Below, in pieces: positions 13,801 through 23,600 of a stretch of DNA of 64,000 nucleotides; position 1 is the first letter of the stretch, and each line of letters starts with the position of its first letter. Where the stretch lies: assembly GCA_916610825.1 (NCBI GenBank), contig OU744448.1, positions 6,558,650 through 6,622,649 on the forward strand, given 5' to 3'. The notes under the pieces were generated by a model. It saw only the letters and a list, made by a program, of their open reading frames with translations, made no database searches and was not told the DNA's origin. This DNA is from Haliclystus octoradiatus. Lineage: Eukaryota > Cnidaria > Staurozoa > Stauromedusae > Haliclystidae. The position numbers and the translations under genes are program-made.

Positions 13801-16329
13801 GAATTTAGTGAACTGTGCATGGGCTATTTTATGATAGTCTATGAAATTTTTCAAAAAGCATTGGATAGAATGCAAATTCATCAAACACTTATGAATCTAT
13901 TGAATCAAAGTAACTTATTGGGTGCTTTCCATAGGGCCAAAGTATGGCGTACAGAGAAAGTAACTAGCATAACAACATCACTTACATTATAGATTGTACC
14001 ATCTTGATACATGAATTTTGGAAACAATCCATTGCTATACTTAGCAGAAACAGGCTTTTTCAAGGCTTTTATATAATCTGACGTTAAAACAGTAAAACAT
14101 ATATATTCACAGATATATTGGAATTATACTTTGCAGTTATACTGAAATTATGCAGTATGAAAAATTGAACTAAATTATATTATCTGTTTTACCTTTACAG
14201 AAGAACAGCCTGTCAATTATAAATGGCCATTAATTAATGAGAAGCCTACATCCCTTGAAAAAAATGTGTTGAGTTCATGAACTACTCATGAACCTCCTGA
14301 AATGTTCATGAACAGTCCATGAACGTCTTTTAAATAGTTCATGAACTTCTTCTATCTATTAATTCATTATTTTTAAAATGCTATAATAAAATATTATTAA
14401 ATAAAATTGCTCGTCTTTTCTAATCAATCGGATCCGATGATAGAAATTAGAACATGACATGATTTAGAAAAGCTGTTTCCTATTATCCAGAAAATCAACA
14501 TATTTCCCCTGCAAAAAGAAATTCAGGAGTTCATGAACAGTTCATAAACGTTAAATGACTCCAACTTTTATGAAACTTCACAGACAGTTCATGAACAGTT
14601 TATAAAAATGTTGGGCCATTTAACATTTACAAACTATTCATGAACTTTTTGTGAACTCTTACACAGTTTTTCGCAGGGGTTGGCACTAGAATAAACCATT
14701 GCTTTGGAACCCTTTGTTTGAATATTTTTTTGTCATGCAAAAAATAACATTGATCAATTCTTACCATCACTATGTTTGAAACCAACAGCAGGTAGAATCT
14801 GATCAAGATGCAGTTTTGAACGTGTCAGGCCATTATCCTGAAATGTAAATATGAATATGATATTTTGTAATATATTTGTCAAATTAAGGCAAAGACAGAC
14901 AAATACAGAAATGTACAGCCTGATTAGATTCTCAGAATTGAGATAAGTCTACATTGCTTTATCTATATTTCAATGTTTGAAATGAAGTAGCGCTAACCAT
15001 TATCTCAGGTAAGTAATTCTATACTGGATATTTCTGACTATAAACATTGTTTGCATAGTTATAACACATGTAACCTGTATATAACAGCCAGCTACGAGAG
15101 GTAGATAAATTGACCACTATATACAGGTAGTATTTATATACAGGCTCGATTCAATAGAAAGTATAATTCCCGATATTGCAAGAGTGACCACTATAGACAG
15201 GTGGACGCTGTATAGAGGTGACCACTATAACAGGTTTTATTGTAGTTTAAATTTATAGGCCCCTCCTACATTTGTTCCTTTCAAAATGGTGAATATAAGA
15301 CTACTTTAGAATCAAAATTAATATTTTGAAGAAAAATCGTGAAAAGGCAAAATACAAACTTTTGACAGGACAGCGAATTCAAAATAGATTTACAACTTTT
15401 GATTTCCCCTCCGAAAAACAGGATCAGTTCAGGATCTCAAGCAGTTTATGAACGTTAAATGGCCCCAATTTGAATTTTCATGAACTGTTCATGAACGGCT
15501 CATGAGTTATTGATCTGTTTTTCGTAGGGTTAGGGGCGCAAATTAGCGGGTGCTATTATGTTATCATGATGGTAAGTTGCAATTATATTGTGTGTTTTTT
15601 ATCGCAAATTACCATTTTCATGATATTAATGTCAAGTATCTATTTTTTGCTATTATCTTAGTATTGAAATTACTTTACTCTGAAGATCAGATGAGATGAA
15701 AACCTCCCTCAGCTTATAGAGGGGCCAGATCATACTATTCAAAATGCAGATAGTGTAATACTGTACATACAAATGAAAACAAATATATTGCATGCAGGCC
15801 AACAATCATTCAAATTTGAAGCAGCTGCAGAAAGACGTGTTTTATACGTTCCTTCAATTATTAGGCCTAAAATTGAATTTTGCACTATCATCATGCTTTT
15901 CAAGTACACAAATGCAATCCCATCTTCCCGTCAGTCATCCAATGAAAAAGTCTTAGTAGTGTTATCAGTTGATATATATATATATATCAAAGATCACGAG
16001 TTTAATCTGTTACTCCGAGTTTCACGTAATTACGCTTTTCAGGTGGTTTATTAAACATATATATATATATAATATACTTACCAGGTTCAGGTATTTCTGA
16101 ATAATATATAATGATGCAATAATACTTAAATTCAAGAATTCAAATTTGGGAACACAAACATTATTGAGCAAATTCAGTAGATAAAAACACGATTCTTTTA
16201 CAGTATAAGATAATGTAAGACTACCTCAAGCCATTCTTTGCTAGATTGGAGACGGTTAATATCACTGCCCCATCTTTGATTTGTTGATGATGATGATGTC
16301 AATCGTGCTTCTTTCATTTCTTTTGACAT
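1807..16329 (-). CDS. VWA3B: von Willebrand factor A domain-containing protein 3B-like
   Basis: Nineteen coding exons read in consistent phase: 16225-16329 (ATG), 14765-14837, 13986-14077, 13310-13407, 12470-12622, 11842-12001, 11161-11229, 10948-11048, 9519-9727, 8719-8891, 8209-8264, 7468-7566, 7259-7316, 6588-6668, 6318-6410, 5389-5654, 4257-4311, 2351-2475 and 1807-2054, about 771 residues. The protein repeats one architecture twice: a short module ending in a tryptophan-rich WLxxHxL-type motif, a linker, then a VWA-like fold. The second VWA has a good metal site (DTSFSM, then LSDGRPDQ). The first is degenerate (LDVQANS, then YTENEA). A Lys/Ser-rich tail follows a charged helix. Human VWA3B is longer, about 1.3 thousand residues, so the 3' end may be missing or truly shorter. 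An upstream AG acceptor just before the ATG suggests a non-coding first exon. VWA3A is the main alternative. Role unresolved, possibly ciliary. Confidence 0.82.
2601..2808. mobile_element. foldback element with ~80-bp arms
   Basis: The left arm 2601-2681 and right arm 2727-2808 are exact or nearly exact reverse complements (core TCATGCTTACGCAATCATC), separated by an AT-only spacer. The element lies in an intron of the VWA3B-like gene. The right arm and the 60 bases after it recur at about 58690-58815, so this is a dispersed family. Confidence 0.8.
2750..2870 (+). repeat. dispersed repeat shared with 58690-58815
   Basis: Contains AACAATTATGAATGTGTAG, then TTTAGCTCTGTCAAATGA and GCTATTAGATAATATCTAAT, followed by TA repeats. 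The same order and spacing recur near 58.7 kb with a few substitutions. It overlaps the right arm of the 2.6-kb foldback. Confidence 0.7.
3326..3602 (+). mobile_element. MITE family C copy with internal 55-bp tandem repeat
   Basis: Starts near TCCGACAAAAGGTTCAGCC and ends near GGAATCTAGGATTGCAGG followed by GCTGGACACTG. The termini are imperfect inverted repeats. A unit of about 55 bases containing TTGACGTTTGACCAATAAATC occurs three times in a row at about 3372-3545. Related copies are at 3838, 26028, 28676, 48313, 58266 and 60285. Confidence 0.65.
3838..4012 (+). mobile_element. MITE family C copy
   Basis: Begins AGGGTCAAACAAAAGGTTCAG, has a single internal TTGACGTTTGACCAATAAATC unit, and ends GGGATTCTCTCTTTTGCTGG. 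Closely related to the copy at 3326-3602 but without the triplicated core. Confidence 0.65.
4430..5320 (+). pseudogene. degenerate non-LTR retrotransposon (LINE) endonuclease-end fragment
   Basis: Broken plus-strand frames contain motifs typical of Jockey/CR1-type LINE ORF2. They are THNNGHTLDL near 4447, then LDAHATLRT near 4790 followed by RPAASWYNDEI and a Lys/Arg-rich stretch, then a possible ADSFSSKINIIRE near 5255. Stops and frame changes lie between them, so nothing functional is encoded. The fragment sits between exons 16 and 17 of the VWA3B-like gene, antisense to it. The exact LINE clade cannot be named from the motifs alone. Confidence 0.6.
5655..6317. other. VWA3B intron without recognised content
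   Basis: Intron between exons 15 and 16. A relatively GC-rich patch near 6070-6240 (GCCCGACATGGCCCC and later CATGCGAGGGAGCCC) is unlike the surrounding AT-rich DNA, but I see no frame or repeat partner for it. Confidence 0.35.
6680..6750. repeat. AT-rich simple repeat (TAAT/GATAAT)
   Basis: Runs of ATTAATAATAATAATTATAATGATAATT-type sequence upstream of the exon encoding the second VWA metal site. Simple repeat only. Confidence 0.7.
9790..10520 (+). pseudogene. degenerate LINE reverse-transcriptase fragment
   Basis: Plus-strand translation in broken frames gives a recognisable reverse-transcriptase core. GFNQRKPAS and SVSVDLS appear near 9860-9910, then IRGRQPLATFRG, CGAPQGSK near 10070, LFNFCIADMP near 10120, and SYADCINY near 10165 where active enzymes have YADD. 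Later motifs include TKIIGVTFDTK and ADYAAPVWS. Several stops interrupt it. It lies in the intron between exons 8 and 9 of the VWA3B-like gene, in antisense. It is a fossil and differs in style from the endonuclease fragment at 4.4-5.3 kb, so two LINE families are likely. Confidence 0.75.
10521..10860. other. possible continuation of the LINE fossil
   Basis: A plus-strand stretch near 10700-10840 can be read as a charged Arg/Glu-rich peptide (ERHREIRKRAIELL, then a DYIDSWDNNRC segment) interrupted by stops. It looks like eroded coding DNA next to the reverse-transcriptase fossil, but I do not recognise the family. Confidence 0.3.
11254..11385. mobile_element. MITE family D (pogo/Tc-like) degraded copy
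   Basis: Contains TATAACAGCCACCTGTCTATAG and, further on, GACCACCTGTCTATAATGGTC. These are internal motifs of the family that has complete copies at 48992 and 59997. The order suggests rearrangement or heavy decay. Confidence 0.5.
12143..12300. mobile_element. TTCATGAA-palindrome MITE copy
   Basis: Repeated TTCATGAAC/GTTCATGAA palindromes between GTGGAAAAAAATCCATGAAC and GAACGTTTTTTGCAGAG. The 15-base sequence TTACCCACTATTTAT occurs at 12118-12132 and again at 12304-12318, close to either side, which looks like a target duplication. Lies in the VWA3B intron between exons 5 and 6. Confidence 0.65.
12755..12812 (+). mobile_element. MITE family D fragment
   Basis: The sequence GTGGTCTTTATAGATAGTTG followed by TATAGCAGGTTTGACTGTAC matches the 3' end of the family with complete copies at 48992 and 59997. 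Confidence 0.5.
12870..13095. mobile_element. TTCATGAA-palindrome MITE, one or two abutting copies
   Basis: Dense TTCATGAACTGTTCATGAAC blocks, then CTCCTGTGAAAAAATGTATTG at about 12990, then GGCCATTTGAAGTTCATCAAC. The internal CCTGTGAAAAA motif resembles a family terminus, suggesting two copies joined or nested. It lies in the intron between exons 4 and 5. Confidence 0.55.
13575..13860. mobile_element. TTCATGAA-palindrome MITE, long diverged copy
   Basis: Multiple TTCATGAAC, CATGAAAAATTCATGAAAAG and GTTCATGAATTTAG blocks. The termini are less clear than in other copies. It lies in the intron between exons 3 and 4 of the VWA3B-like gene. Confidence 0.5.
14257..14350. mobile_element. TTCATGAA-palindrome MITE, short copy
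   Basis: CATCCCTTGAAAAAAATGTG leads into TTCATGAACTACTCATGAAC and later ATAGTTCATGAAC. It lies in VWA3B intron 2, near the next copy at 14506. Confidence 0.55.
14506..14679. mobile_element. TTCATGAA-palindrome MITE with both termini
   Basis: Left end CCCCTGCAAAAAGAAATTC and right end CAGTTTTTCGCAGGGG are inverted repeats of each other. Between them are TTCATGAACAGTTCATAAAC, a GTTAAATG block and TTCATGAACAG. One of the best-preserved copies. Confidence 0.7.
15069..15244 (+). mobile_element. MITE family D copy
   Basis: Begins AACCTGTATATAACAGCCAG, contains two GACCACTATA motifs and ends CACTATAACAGGTTTTATTG. Same layout as the complete copies at 48992 and 59997. It lies in VWA3B intron 1. Confidence 0.7.
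15406..15530. mobile_element. TTCATGAA-palindrome MITE copy
   Basis: Left end CCCCTCCGAAAAACAGGATC and right end CTGTTTTTCGTAGGG form an imperfect inverted repeat. The interior has GTTAAATGGCCCCAATTTG and TTCATGAACTGTTCATGAAC. It lies in VWA3B intron 1. Confidence 0.65.
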
Positions 16330-16839
16330 TGTGGGAAATCTAAAAAGCAAAACATAAATTATAAACACTACAATGAACTATAGGCAAACCATAGCATAGA
16401 ATTATATCTGGAACATTGAAATCAATCAGAATTGTATAATTTACTATTTTTCAAAAGGGCCCTTTTGCAAACAATTTATAACTAAATAATAAATATGATT
16501 ATCATTGATGTTTATGATGATGATGATGATGATGATTGATTGATTGAGGATGATTAATCCATTAGGCTATTATTATTATTGCCTAAATTGTCACTTTGTC
16601 AAAAACAATCATATACTGATTTAAATGTCATAAAAATGTGGGCTACTAATAATTGATTGATATATCAGTGGCAGCTAAATATCAATGTGATAATTCGTCA
16701 TTAATCTATACAATAAATACTGTTTATAGTACTGTATAATATATATCAAGATACCTTCAATCTTTCATTTGCGGCATAATAATACAGTAAACACAGCGAA
16801 TATAGTAAATCAATCCATTCTCAAATTTGCCACATCTGA

Positions 16840-16851
16840 TCCGCCATCTTG
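16840..16851 (-). promoter_or_regulatory. YY1-like motif, possible VWA3B start region
   Basis: Minus strand reads AAGATGGCGGAT, a match to the YY1 consensus that often lies at transcription starts of broadly expressed animal genes. It is about 510 bases upstream of the VWA3B ATG. A probable acceptor AG lies just before that ATG, so the 5' untranslated region is likely split. Motif seen; function inferred. Confidence 0.45.
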
Positions 16852-17339
16852 AATTTCTATTCTTTGATTGACGCACAGTTCAAAACATCACGGCGTCTTT
16901 CGTTGCCACTAGCAACAGTTTGATCGTGAAACTATTGAACAGAATGATGTCAGTATTTTAATAATATGTGAGATTTATGTCAATTAGAAACTATAAAATT
17001 GATCTTGTAGACAGATAAATTGGAATCATATCTGAATAGCACCTAAAAATATGACAGATGACTTAATTTTTAGCCAAAACTCTTCAATTAGAGTGTGTGT
17101 GTGTAACTTTTATTTTGTTTCGTATTCAAAATGAGCAATATGCTCGTTTACAATGAAACGAAAGAATAGAGTCGGCTTAGACAGTACCCAACTCAACTTC
17201 TTACAAGCCCCTAGATTATTTCTACAAGCGATAGCTGGATTGCACGGATCTCAGTTAATAACACAGCTAAATTTATATTTTCTTTGGCAATGTTTTCGCC
17301 TTCAGAACAAAATGTACAATGCATTTTTGATTTGATGAG

Positions 17340-17430
17340 TTTTACCTTTTTAGCCCACGTGAACGGATGTAGCCACAGGGTCTACATGCTGTCATATTAT
17401 ATTGACGTGTTTTGATTGGCTGTTGTGTTG
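17340..17430 (+). promoter_or_regulatory. candidate STARD10 promoter elements
   Basis: A CACGTG E-box (17356-17361) and an inverted CCAAT box (ATTGG, 17415-17419) lie 175-240 bases before the STARD10 ATG, in the divergent interval shared with VWA3B. No TATA box stands out. Motif matches only. Confidence 0.35.
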
Positions 17431-17594
17431 TATGTGACGCAATCAAACAAAACATTGTATTGTTGTCCGTCTATGATCAATGACCACAGCAAAAATTTTC
17501 GCGTTTGAATAAGCGAGAAAAGTTATCCTTTCTATGAAAGGCATATTTCAGTTTGTATATACTCTTTATCTAATTTAATTATTAATTTTGAATT

Positions 17595-20500
17595 ATGAAA
17601 TTCAGTACAGATGTAGCTAAAGATATAGAAGATTTTAAATGCTTAGTTGAAGCCACAGATGGCTGGCTTTCACGATACAACAAACATGGTGTTCGTGTTT
17701 TCACGAAATTAGCAGATGATTCACGTATCAAAATTATCAAGGTGAGCTTTATTCACACAATAACTGATCTATCTGCTATGTAAAAGACGAATATATAATC
17801 ATCTCTGCTTTGGTTGTTTAATAGTCTGGATTTTATTTGTTTATTTACGTTAAACTTGAAACTGAACATTTGAACAACACTCGATAGGCTAACTAAAGTC
17901 TCAAGCTGCCTGCTCATTTTGAACTCAGAATTTCAACCGTAAACACTGTGTAATATGATCATAATATATCATAAATCTTATTTTTCAACCCATTGTATTT
18001 TATATCTTTGTCAGATGTGACCATAGTTGACCTTTATCTTTGTCATTCTGAAGTTGCAAATGGCTAGAAAGTAAAAGCACCGGTATAAGCTTCGTCTGTG
18101 CATATTAGAATTATAGCTGGTCGTATGATCCTATAGAATGAAGCAAGACACCCACAATTACGTCAATCCAACTTTCTTTATATTTCATTGTTTGTATTCA
18201 ATAAGCTATTATACTGCTAGGCCATACCGCATACAGCTCGCACTGTTTGCTCTGATATCCTCGTGTAGTGCAACAAAGGAAATCATACAATCTCAATACT
18301 GTAGAAGAGAGAAAACAATAAGCTCTTCTGCTTCAAACCATATCCATGCTTGTTGACAATTATTTCAGAGAAAATATCTGACTTATCATTTGATACAAAT
18401 TACTACATTTTTACTAATACTTTCTTAAATTTTTAAATTAGCATATGAAACATTGCTTTACGCCTTCCAAAGCTGGCACTTTTGACCTAGATTTAGGCTG
18501 TCCTTACCAGGGGTGGCACCAGGAGGGATGCTACCCCTTGTCAGGAAGAGCAGTTTGATTGTCGGGGAAGTTTTGATACCTTGCAATGAATTTTTCGACC
18601 AGCCAGAGTCTGATCCGGATATATAACCATAAATTGGAAATAAGTTGTACATTGACCTAAAATCATCATCAGAATACAAATTCCCCTAAAAAAGTTATCG
18701 GGCCATGTTTTTAAAAAATCCCATTGGGCCCAAAAATTCTCTCTGTCCTGATCAAACACCAAAAGTTGATGATAATTGTCTCTATATGAAGTATCCATGA
18801 TTTGCGTGGACATAAAATTAAAATAACTCTCTTATTTATACTCTTAGAAAGTGAACATCACAATATTCCTTTGCCATTTCTTCCCTCTTTTGCCGACTGG
18901 AGACATTTCAAGGATGATTTGCCGACTGACAAAGTCACCTGGGGGTGTCACGTCCCCAATACCCCGTACTAGGAACAGCCCTGATAGATCCCTAGCTTGT
19001 AGTTGGTGTAGCTTCATTTTCATCCTTATATGGTTTTTCATAGTAATAAAATTTCTGTGACCCCTTGTTAATTAATAGCGTCGTATAGTGTCATACTCGG
19101 ATGACTGACAGACTGACCCTTGTTACAGCCAGACAAAGTTTTGTCGTTCATATGTGTGATTTGAAGGATATCTGCTCAGAGAAAAATTCTATTCGCTTTG
19201 ATTCACAACTTTTTTCTTTTAGGTTCGAACGGAATTTAAAGATGTATCCCTAGATGTGATGTATGATGTTTTACACGATGAAAACTATAGAAAAGTATGG
19301 GATGAGAATATGATAGAAGGAAAGGATATTTGTAAATTAGATGATACCTGTGCCATTGGGTATTATTCTGGTAAGTCACTATACTTTTTACGGTTATACT
19401 AAAATTTATGTTTATCTAATAGCAGATAATATAGTGCTCTGTCTTCATTTGACAGAGAGGTAAATGATTATAATGTATGGTAGAAGAATACAAATATACA
19501 CATTCTTTACTTTCAAGTCTTTACAGAAAAGAATGTGTATTTTTTTACTCTTTCACCATATGCTATACTTTAGGGTTATTAATTTTAATACTATATTTTG
19601 AAGGATAATTCACTCGAACCTCCAAAGAAAAGACAAGTCTTTGATGTTCTCTAATGTTTTCATTTTTTCTGTTATAGTTCGCATGCCTACCCCTTTACGA
19701 AATAGAGATTTTGTCACAAAACGTCGATGGGTCAAAGTAGAGAAAGAATTTTCAATATTTAATTATTCTATTCAGCATAAGGTAAAATGAAATGACGTAT
19801 GTGTCAAATCAAACTGTTCAAAATTTTTGGAAACTGTTGGAAGTTTTATTAGTCTACATGCAGGCTGTTACAAAGTGCGGGATCCTTGGGATCTGGTTCC
19901 TGGGAGGCCATCACAAATGCAATTTTCTTCAAAGGTTTCCACTTAAAGCGCATTCTTATCTAGAGTTATAAATTTTGGATTTCGTAATTTATGTTGAAAT
20001 TAGTGATTGAAATTGAAATTAAGTTGCAGAAGATTTTCAATCTGACAACACATAATTATATGTTAGTTCCAAGGAGACTAAACTTTTGTCATATCCTGCC
20101 TACATGTTGGTTGGACTGAGATGTTTAACAAGACTGTCAAGCTAATTCAAGACAATTAGGCAGATTATGGGCTATGGGATCTACTGTTGGCTGGACTGAG
20201 AGGATTAGCTCAGATGTCAGTGCAACCAAACTTCAGACCGGATCATATCTAATCGACTGTGGTTCAAATCCCCCCATGGTAAACTCAGCCTTGACTTTCT
20301 CTAAAACATTAAATGAGTACCATCTGAGGATGGCAGATGAAATGGTCCAGAGGGAATTGCATTGTGAGTAGCTGCGGCGTATCGTTGCGCATTAACAATC
20401 AAGACCTGTCTGCCATGAAATCTGTTGAAATTGATCTGCAGTGTCGCGGCTGGAATCAGTAAAGAGTGTTTAAAATCATTGCTCTTGACAAAAAGAGCCA

Positions 20501-21884
20501 CTCTTTTAGAAATAGAGGAGTGGTATGGGTGCCTTCGGTAGGGCGACACTGTCTACATTACTTTTACTTTTATGGATCTACTAACAAGTTAATTTATTCT
20601 TCATCATTCTTTCTACACCCATTTTAGAAGCTTGAAACAAAGAAACCATTCATTCGAGCACTTTCAATGCGCACTGGTTATCATGGTGCTACAAATGAAA
20701 ATGGATGTGGTTGTTTTCTAACTTTTATAAGTCAGACGGATCCAAAAGGAAAATTACCAAAATGGATGGTAAACAAAGTTGCTTGCAAAGTTGCTCCAAA
20801 GGTGTGTATCAAAGGTCATAAGGATAATACATTTGTTTAGATAAACTATGAACATGATCCTGAATAATGGAGGGCAAGCCAACAGAAACAAATATGTAAA
20901 GAAATATGCAGCCAACCCATCCACATTCATTCAAACACGCTGGTGCTCGAAAGTGGAACATTTGGTCTTGCGTCTGGGATGAAGGTGGTTACTAGTGACG
21001 ATGCCAAATTTAAGCATCTCCTCAAGAATCAAATACATGTCAATAACACATTTAACTAATTTTTACTGACTTATATATATATTATTCTCTCTGTAAATAG
21101 TAAATAATTCTCTTTTCTACAATAACTTATTATAACCTGTTATTATATTTTGCTTATTATGTACAGTCCTGTGAAAAAAGCTCAAAGCTTATTGGGTTCT
21201 GAATAAATGATGATGATGATGAAAGTACAAATGTTGAGAGTAGACTTAAACTAGACTGAAATAGCCTGCCGCAGATAGTCTACTGCTTTGCCAAGTTTAC
21301 ATATTGACAGTGAGTCTGCGAGCACCCCTGCAAAACACAGTTCATGAACAGTTAATTAACTGTTCAGGAAAATATCCATGAAAGTTAGGCCATTTAACAT
21401 TCATGAACTGTTCATGAACTCATGAACTGTTTTTCGCAAGGGCATGCTCAAGACTGAAACTAATCTATGGATGTAGATATACTGTAAAAGTCATACTGCA
21501 TATAGGTCAATTTTTCTACACCTCATAGCAGATAGCAGGATAGCTAGAAGTAGATCAGGAGGAACGACTTCTTTATTTCTATACTTTTGTTCCAGTGACC
21601 CTTGGAAGTCTTGTACCAAAGAAATCAATATTACAATACACTTTATTAAATTATTTGTCATTTTCTTCCAGGTGGTCAGTAAACTGTATAAAGCAGCTAA
21701 AGGATACGAAGAGTGGAAATTATCTAACCGAGCAGATTGGAAACCTTGGCTTAAACCTGAACAATGTACATTACCACTGGTAGATATTAATGATATAACA
21801 TTTGCTGATGACATCACATCAACTTTAGATGACTATGACGAAATTGATGAAATTGATGAAAGCAATGTTGCTGAAGGCGAATGA
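17595..21884 (+). CDS. STARD10: StAR-related lipid transfer protein 10-like
   Basis: Five exons in consistent phase: 17595-17741, 19223-19370, 19678-19781, 20628-20801 and 21672-21884, giving 261 residues. Nearly all of it is one START domain. Hallmarks of the STARD10/PCTP group are DVLHDENYRKVWDENMIE, YYSVRMPTPLRNRDFVTKRR and DPKGKLPKWMVNK, followed by KPWLKPEQ. START domains form a lipid-binding tunnel, and vertebrate STARD10 moves phosphatidylcholine and phosphatidylethanolamine between membranes. The C-terminus is acidic (DDYDEIDEIDESNVAEGE) and stops just after the IDES-VAE motif, so it lacks the longer serine-containing tail of mammalian STARD10. The start codon is the first ATG of the exon that opens the START domain. 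It is head to head with the VWA3B-like gene and tail to tail with dachsous. Confidence 0.92.
18470..18830. repeat. dispersed repeat-like patch in STARD10 intron 1
   Basis: The patch with CCAGGGGTGGCACCAGGAGG and then GTTTGATTGTCGGGGAAG resembles a patch near 28855-28985 in dachsous intron 1, which has CCAGGGGTGACATCAGAAGG and TTTTGATTGTCGGGTAAC. This is a diverged two-copy repeat; its type is unknown. Confidence 0.45.
20195..20556 (+). mobile_element. tRNA-derived SINE, copy 1
   Basis: The head looks like a tRNA gene: A-box-like TTAGCTCAGATG at about 20205-20216 and B-box GGTTCAAATCC at 20261-20271. A body of about 270 bases follows, containing GAGTACCATCTGAGGATGGC, GAATTGCATTGTGAGTAGC and TCTGCCATGAAATCTGTTG. 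The end is GGGCGACACTGTCTACATTA with an ACTTTT-rich tail. Copies 2 (49329) and 3 (61013) share the whole body. It sits in STARD10 intron 3. Confidence 0.8.
21325..21442. mobile_element. TTCATGAA-palindrome MITE with both termini
   Basis: Left CACCCCTGCAAAACACAG and right CTGTTTTTCGCAAGGG are inverted. The interior has TTCATGAACAGTTAATTAAC, GGCCATTTAACATTCATG and TTCATGAACTCATGAAC. It lies in STARD10 intron 4, about 230 bases before the last exon. Confidence 0.7.
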
Positions 21885-22246
21885 GAATATTTTTGAACAT
21901 TATTTAGTAACGGGGGCTACTTGCTGAGCATGTAGCTGCAGTTAAATCATAAAAATTGTCAATTTTATAATTGTAGTTTAAATGTCGAGATTGGAGTTGT
22001 AGAAGTTTATGTAAAATTTATATATTTATTAGGTAGTGATTTGTTTTCATAATGTGATAGTCTAATTGAAATTCTCAACCCGTAGAGGGAGGTTGAGGGT
22101 ATTACCCAATTGAGGTAGTCTGCACGCAGGCTAGGTTGGGATGATGAAAACATTGAAATTGTTATACACAAAAGGGTTGAGGAATAAGAATTATTTTTCC
22201 TGGGAAATTTGACTCAATGCTTCTGTGCTGTTGAACAGCTACTTAT

Positions 22247-22252
22247 AATAAA
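22247..22252 (+). terminator. poly(A) signal, STARD10
   Basis: AATAAA about 360 bases after the STARD10 stop codon, the first good hexamer downstream. Confidence 0.5.
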
Positions 22253-22259
22253 GCTGGAG

Positions 22260-23590
22260 GACTTTGAGTTCAATGATTCTAAGTACCGAGAATGATTCTA
22301 AATCTTCACTTATTGTTAGTCGGTACAATTGAATGTGGAATATCAGACTTTCTGTTGTGAATAGCCTACTCTGAACCATCCCCCTATACACTAAGTTGAG
22401 GTTTCAATACTATCTGTTATAATTTTTTATTTGATATACATTATTTGAGGTCGATCCTCAAATGTGCATGTAAAGATGTTTTTGTGTCTGTGACCATTTA
22501 CTGTATTTCAAATTTATTCATAAAATTTATCATTTATTAATTTTTGACGGATTGTTTTTTGTGTCTGGAAATATTTTGTTTTCGTCATGAATTTTCTTGT
22601 AGTTGGTAAAGTTCACGATCCGTTTATGTAAATAGTTCATGAACTCATTGTAAGGGGATGTAATCAGATTTCACTGAAATGAATTCATTGTAGACTATCA
22701 TCAGTCACTCTTTCATGATCCCATCTTGTTTATGATTCCCATAATTAACTGTTTCTATATTTCCTTCCCAATACACACCAGGAACGCTGCACAAGAGGGG
22801 GGTAAACGGGGCAATTGCCCCAAGGGCTGGGAAATTTATGGGGCCTGCAAGGTTTTCCTGATACATTATGATTGTGGATTTGAAGTTGATGATTGCGGAT
22901 ATATTTTGAGAACTATTTTTGAATATGCAATGTAACTCTGTTAATATCATCCAATCATAATATATTTTAATAAGGTTACTGTTACACTGTAGTTTGAATA
23001 GAACATTCAGGACAATTTATGGGAAAATCCCCACAGCTCGAAATTTCTCATTGTGGCCCTGTATCCACTCAGTTTATGTGCCTTTTTATGTTTCATCAAA
23101 AGTGGGATGTTAAACGACGAGTTTGACTAACCAGTTTGGAAAGATAGATCTACGTTACAAGTGAGAAATATTGCTGTCCTCTGAAGAAAAAAAGATATGA
23201 CAAAATTCGAATTGGATTGTTAAGTAAATCTAATTTAGATCTTTTCAACAAAACCGGGTTTGAACTAGGATTGAGATTGTACAAAGAAATACCAATGGAT
23301 TGTTATGAGTCGTGATTATTATTTATGTTTGAACAAAGATCATTTCAACGTAAATGAACTATTATTAATAACTAGATACAATTCTCTATGAACAGATTAT
23401 ATTTCATAACTGTGAAATAAATTGTATTATAATAACATTATTAAAACTGTATAGCCTTTAAAACAAAGTTATTAAGATTTATGTACAATATATAAGAACA
23501 AAATAAGGCCAAACAGCATAAAATGCGTTATAAACGCTTTGGTAAGAACAAACAATATGTATATATGGTAGTAAAATAATCTCAAACGTG
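22260..23590. other. tail-to-tail intergenic region STARD10/dachsous
   Basis: No open frame or splice pattern of interest. Near 22790-22860 a GC-richer patch contains GGGGCAATTGCCCCAAGG, an inverted motif likely to be a repeat fragment. An isolated GTTCATGAACTC at about 22627 is a remnant of the TTCATGAA family. Confidence 0.5.
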
Positions 23591-23594
23591 TTTT

Positions 23595-23600
23595 TTTATT
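23595..23600 (-). terminator. poly(A) signal, dachsous
   Basis: TTTATT on the plus strand (AATAAA on minus), about 305 bases after the dachsous stop codon. Confidence 0.45.

Noticed and set aside
20205..20275. Functional tRNA gene
   Set aside because: The A and B boxes are present, but the sequence continues into a repeated SINE body and no complete cloverleaf is apparent.
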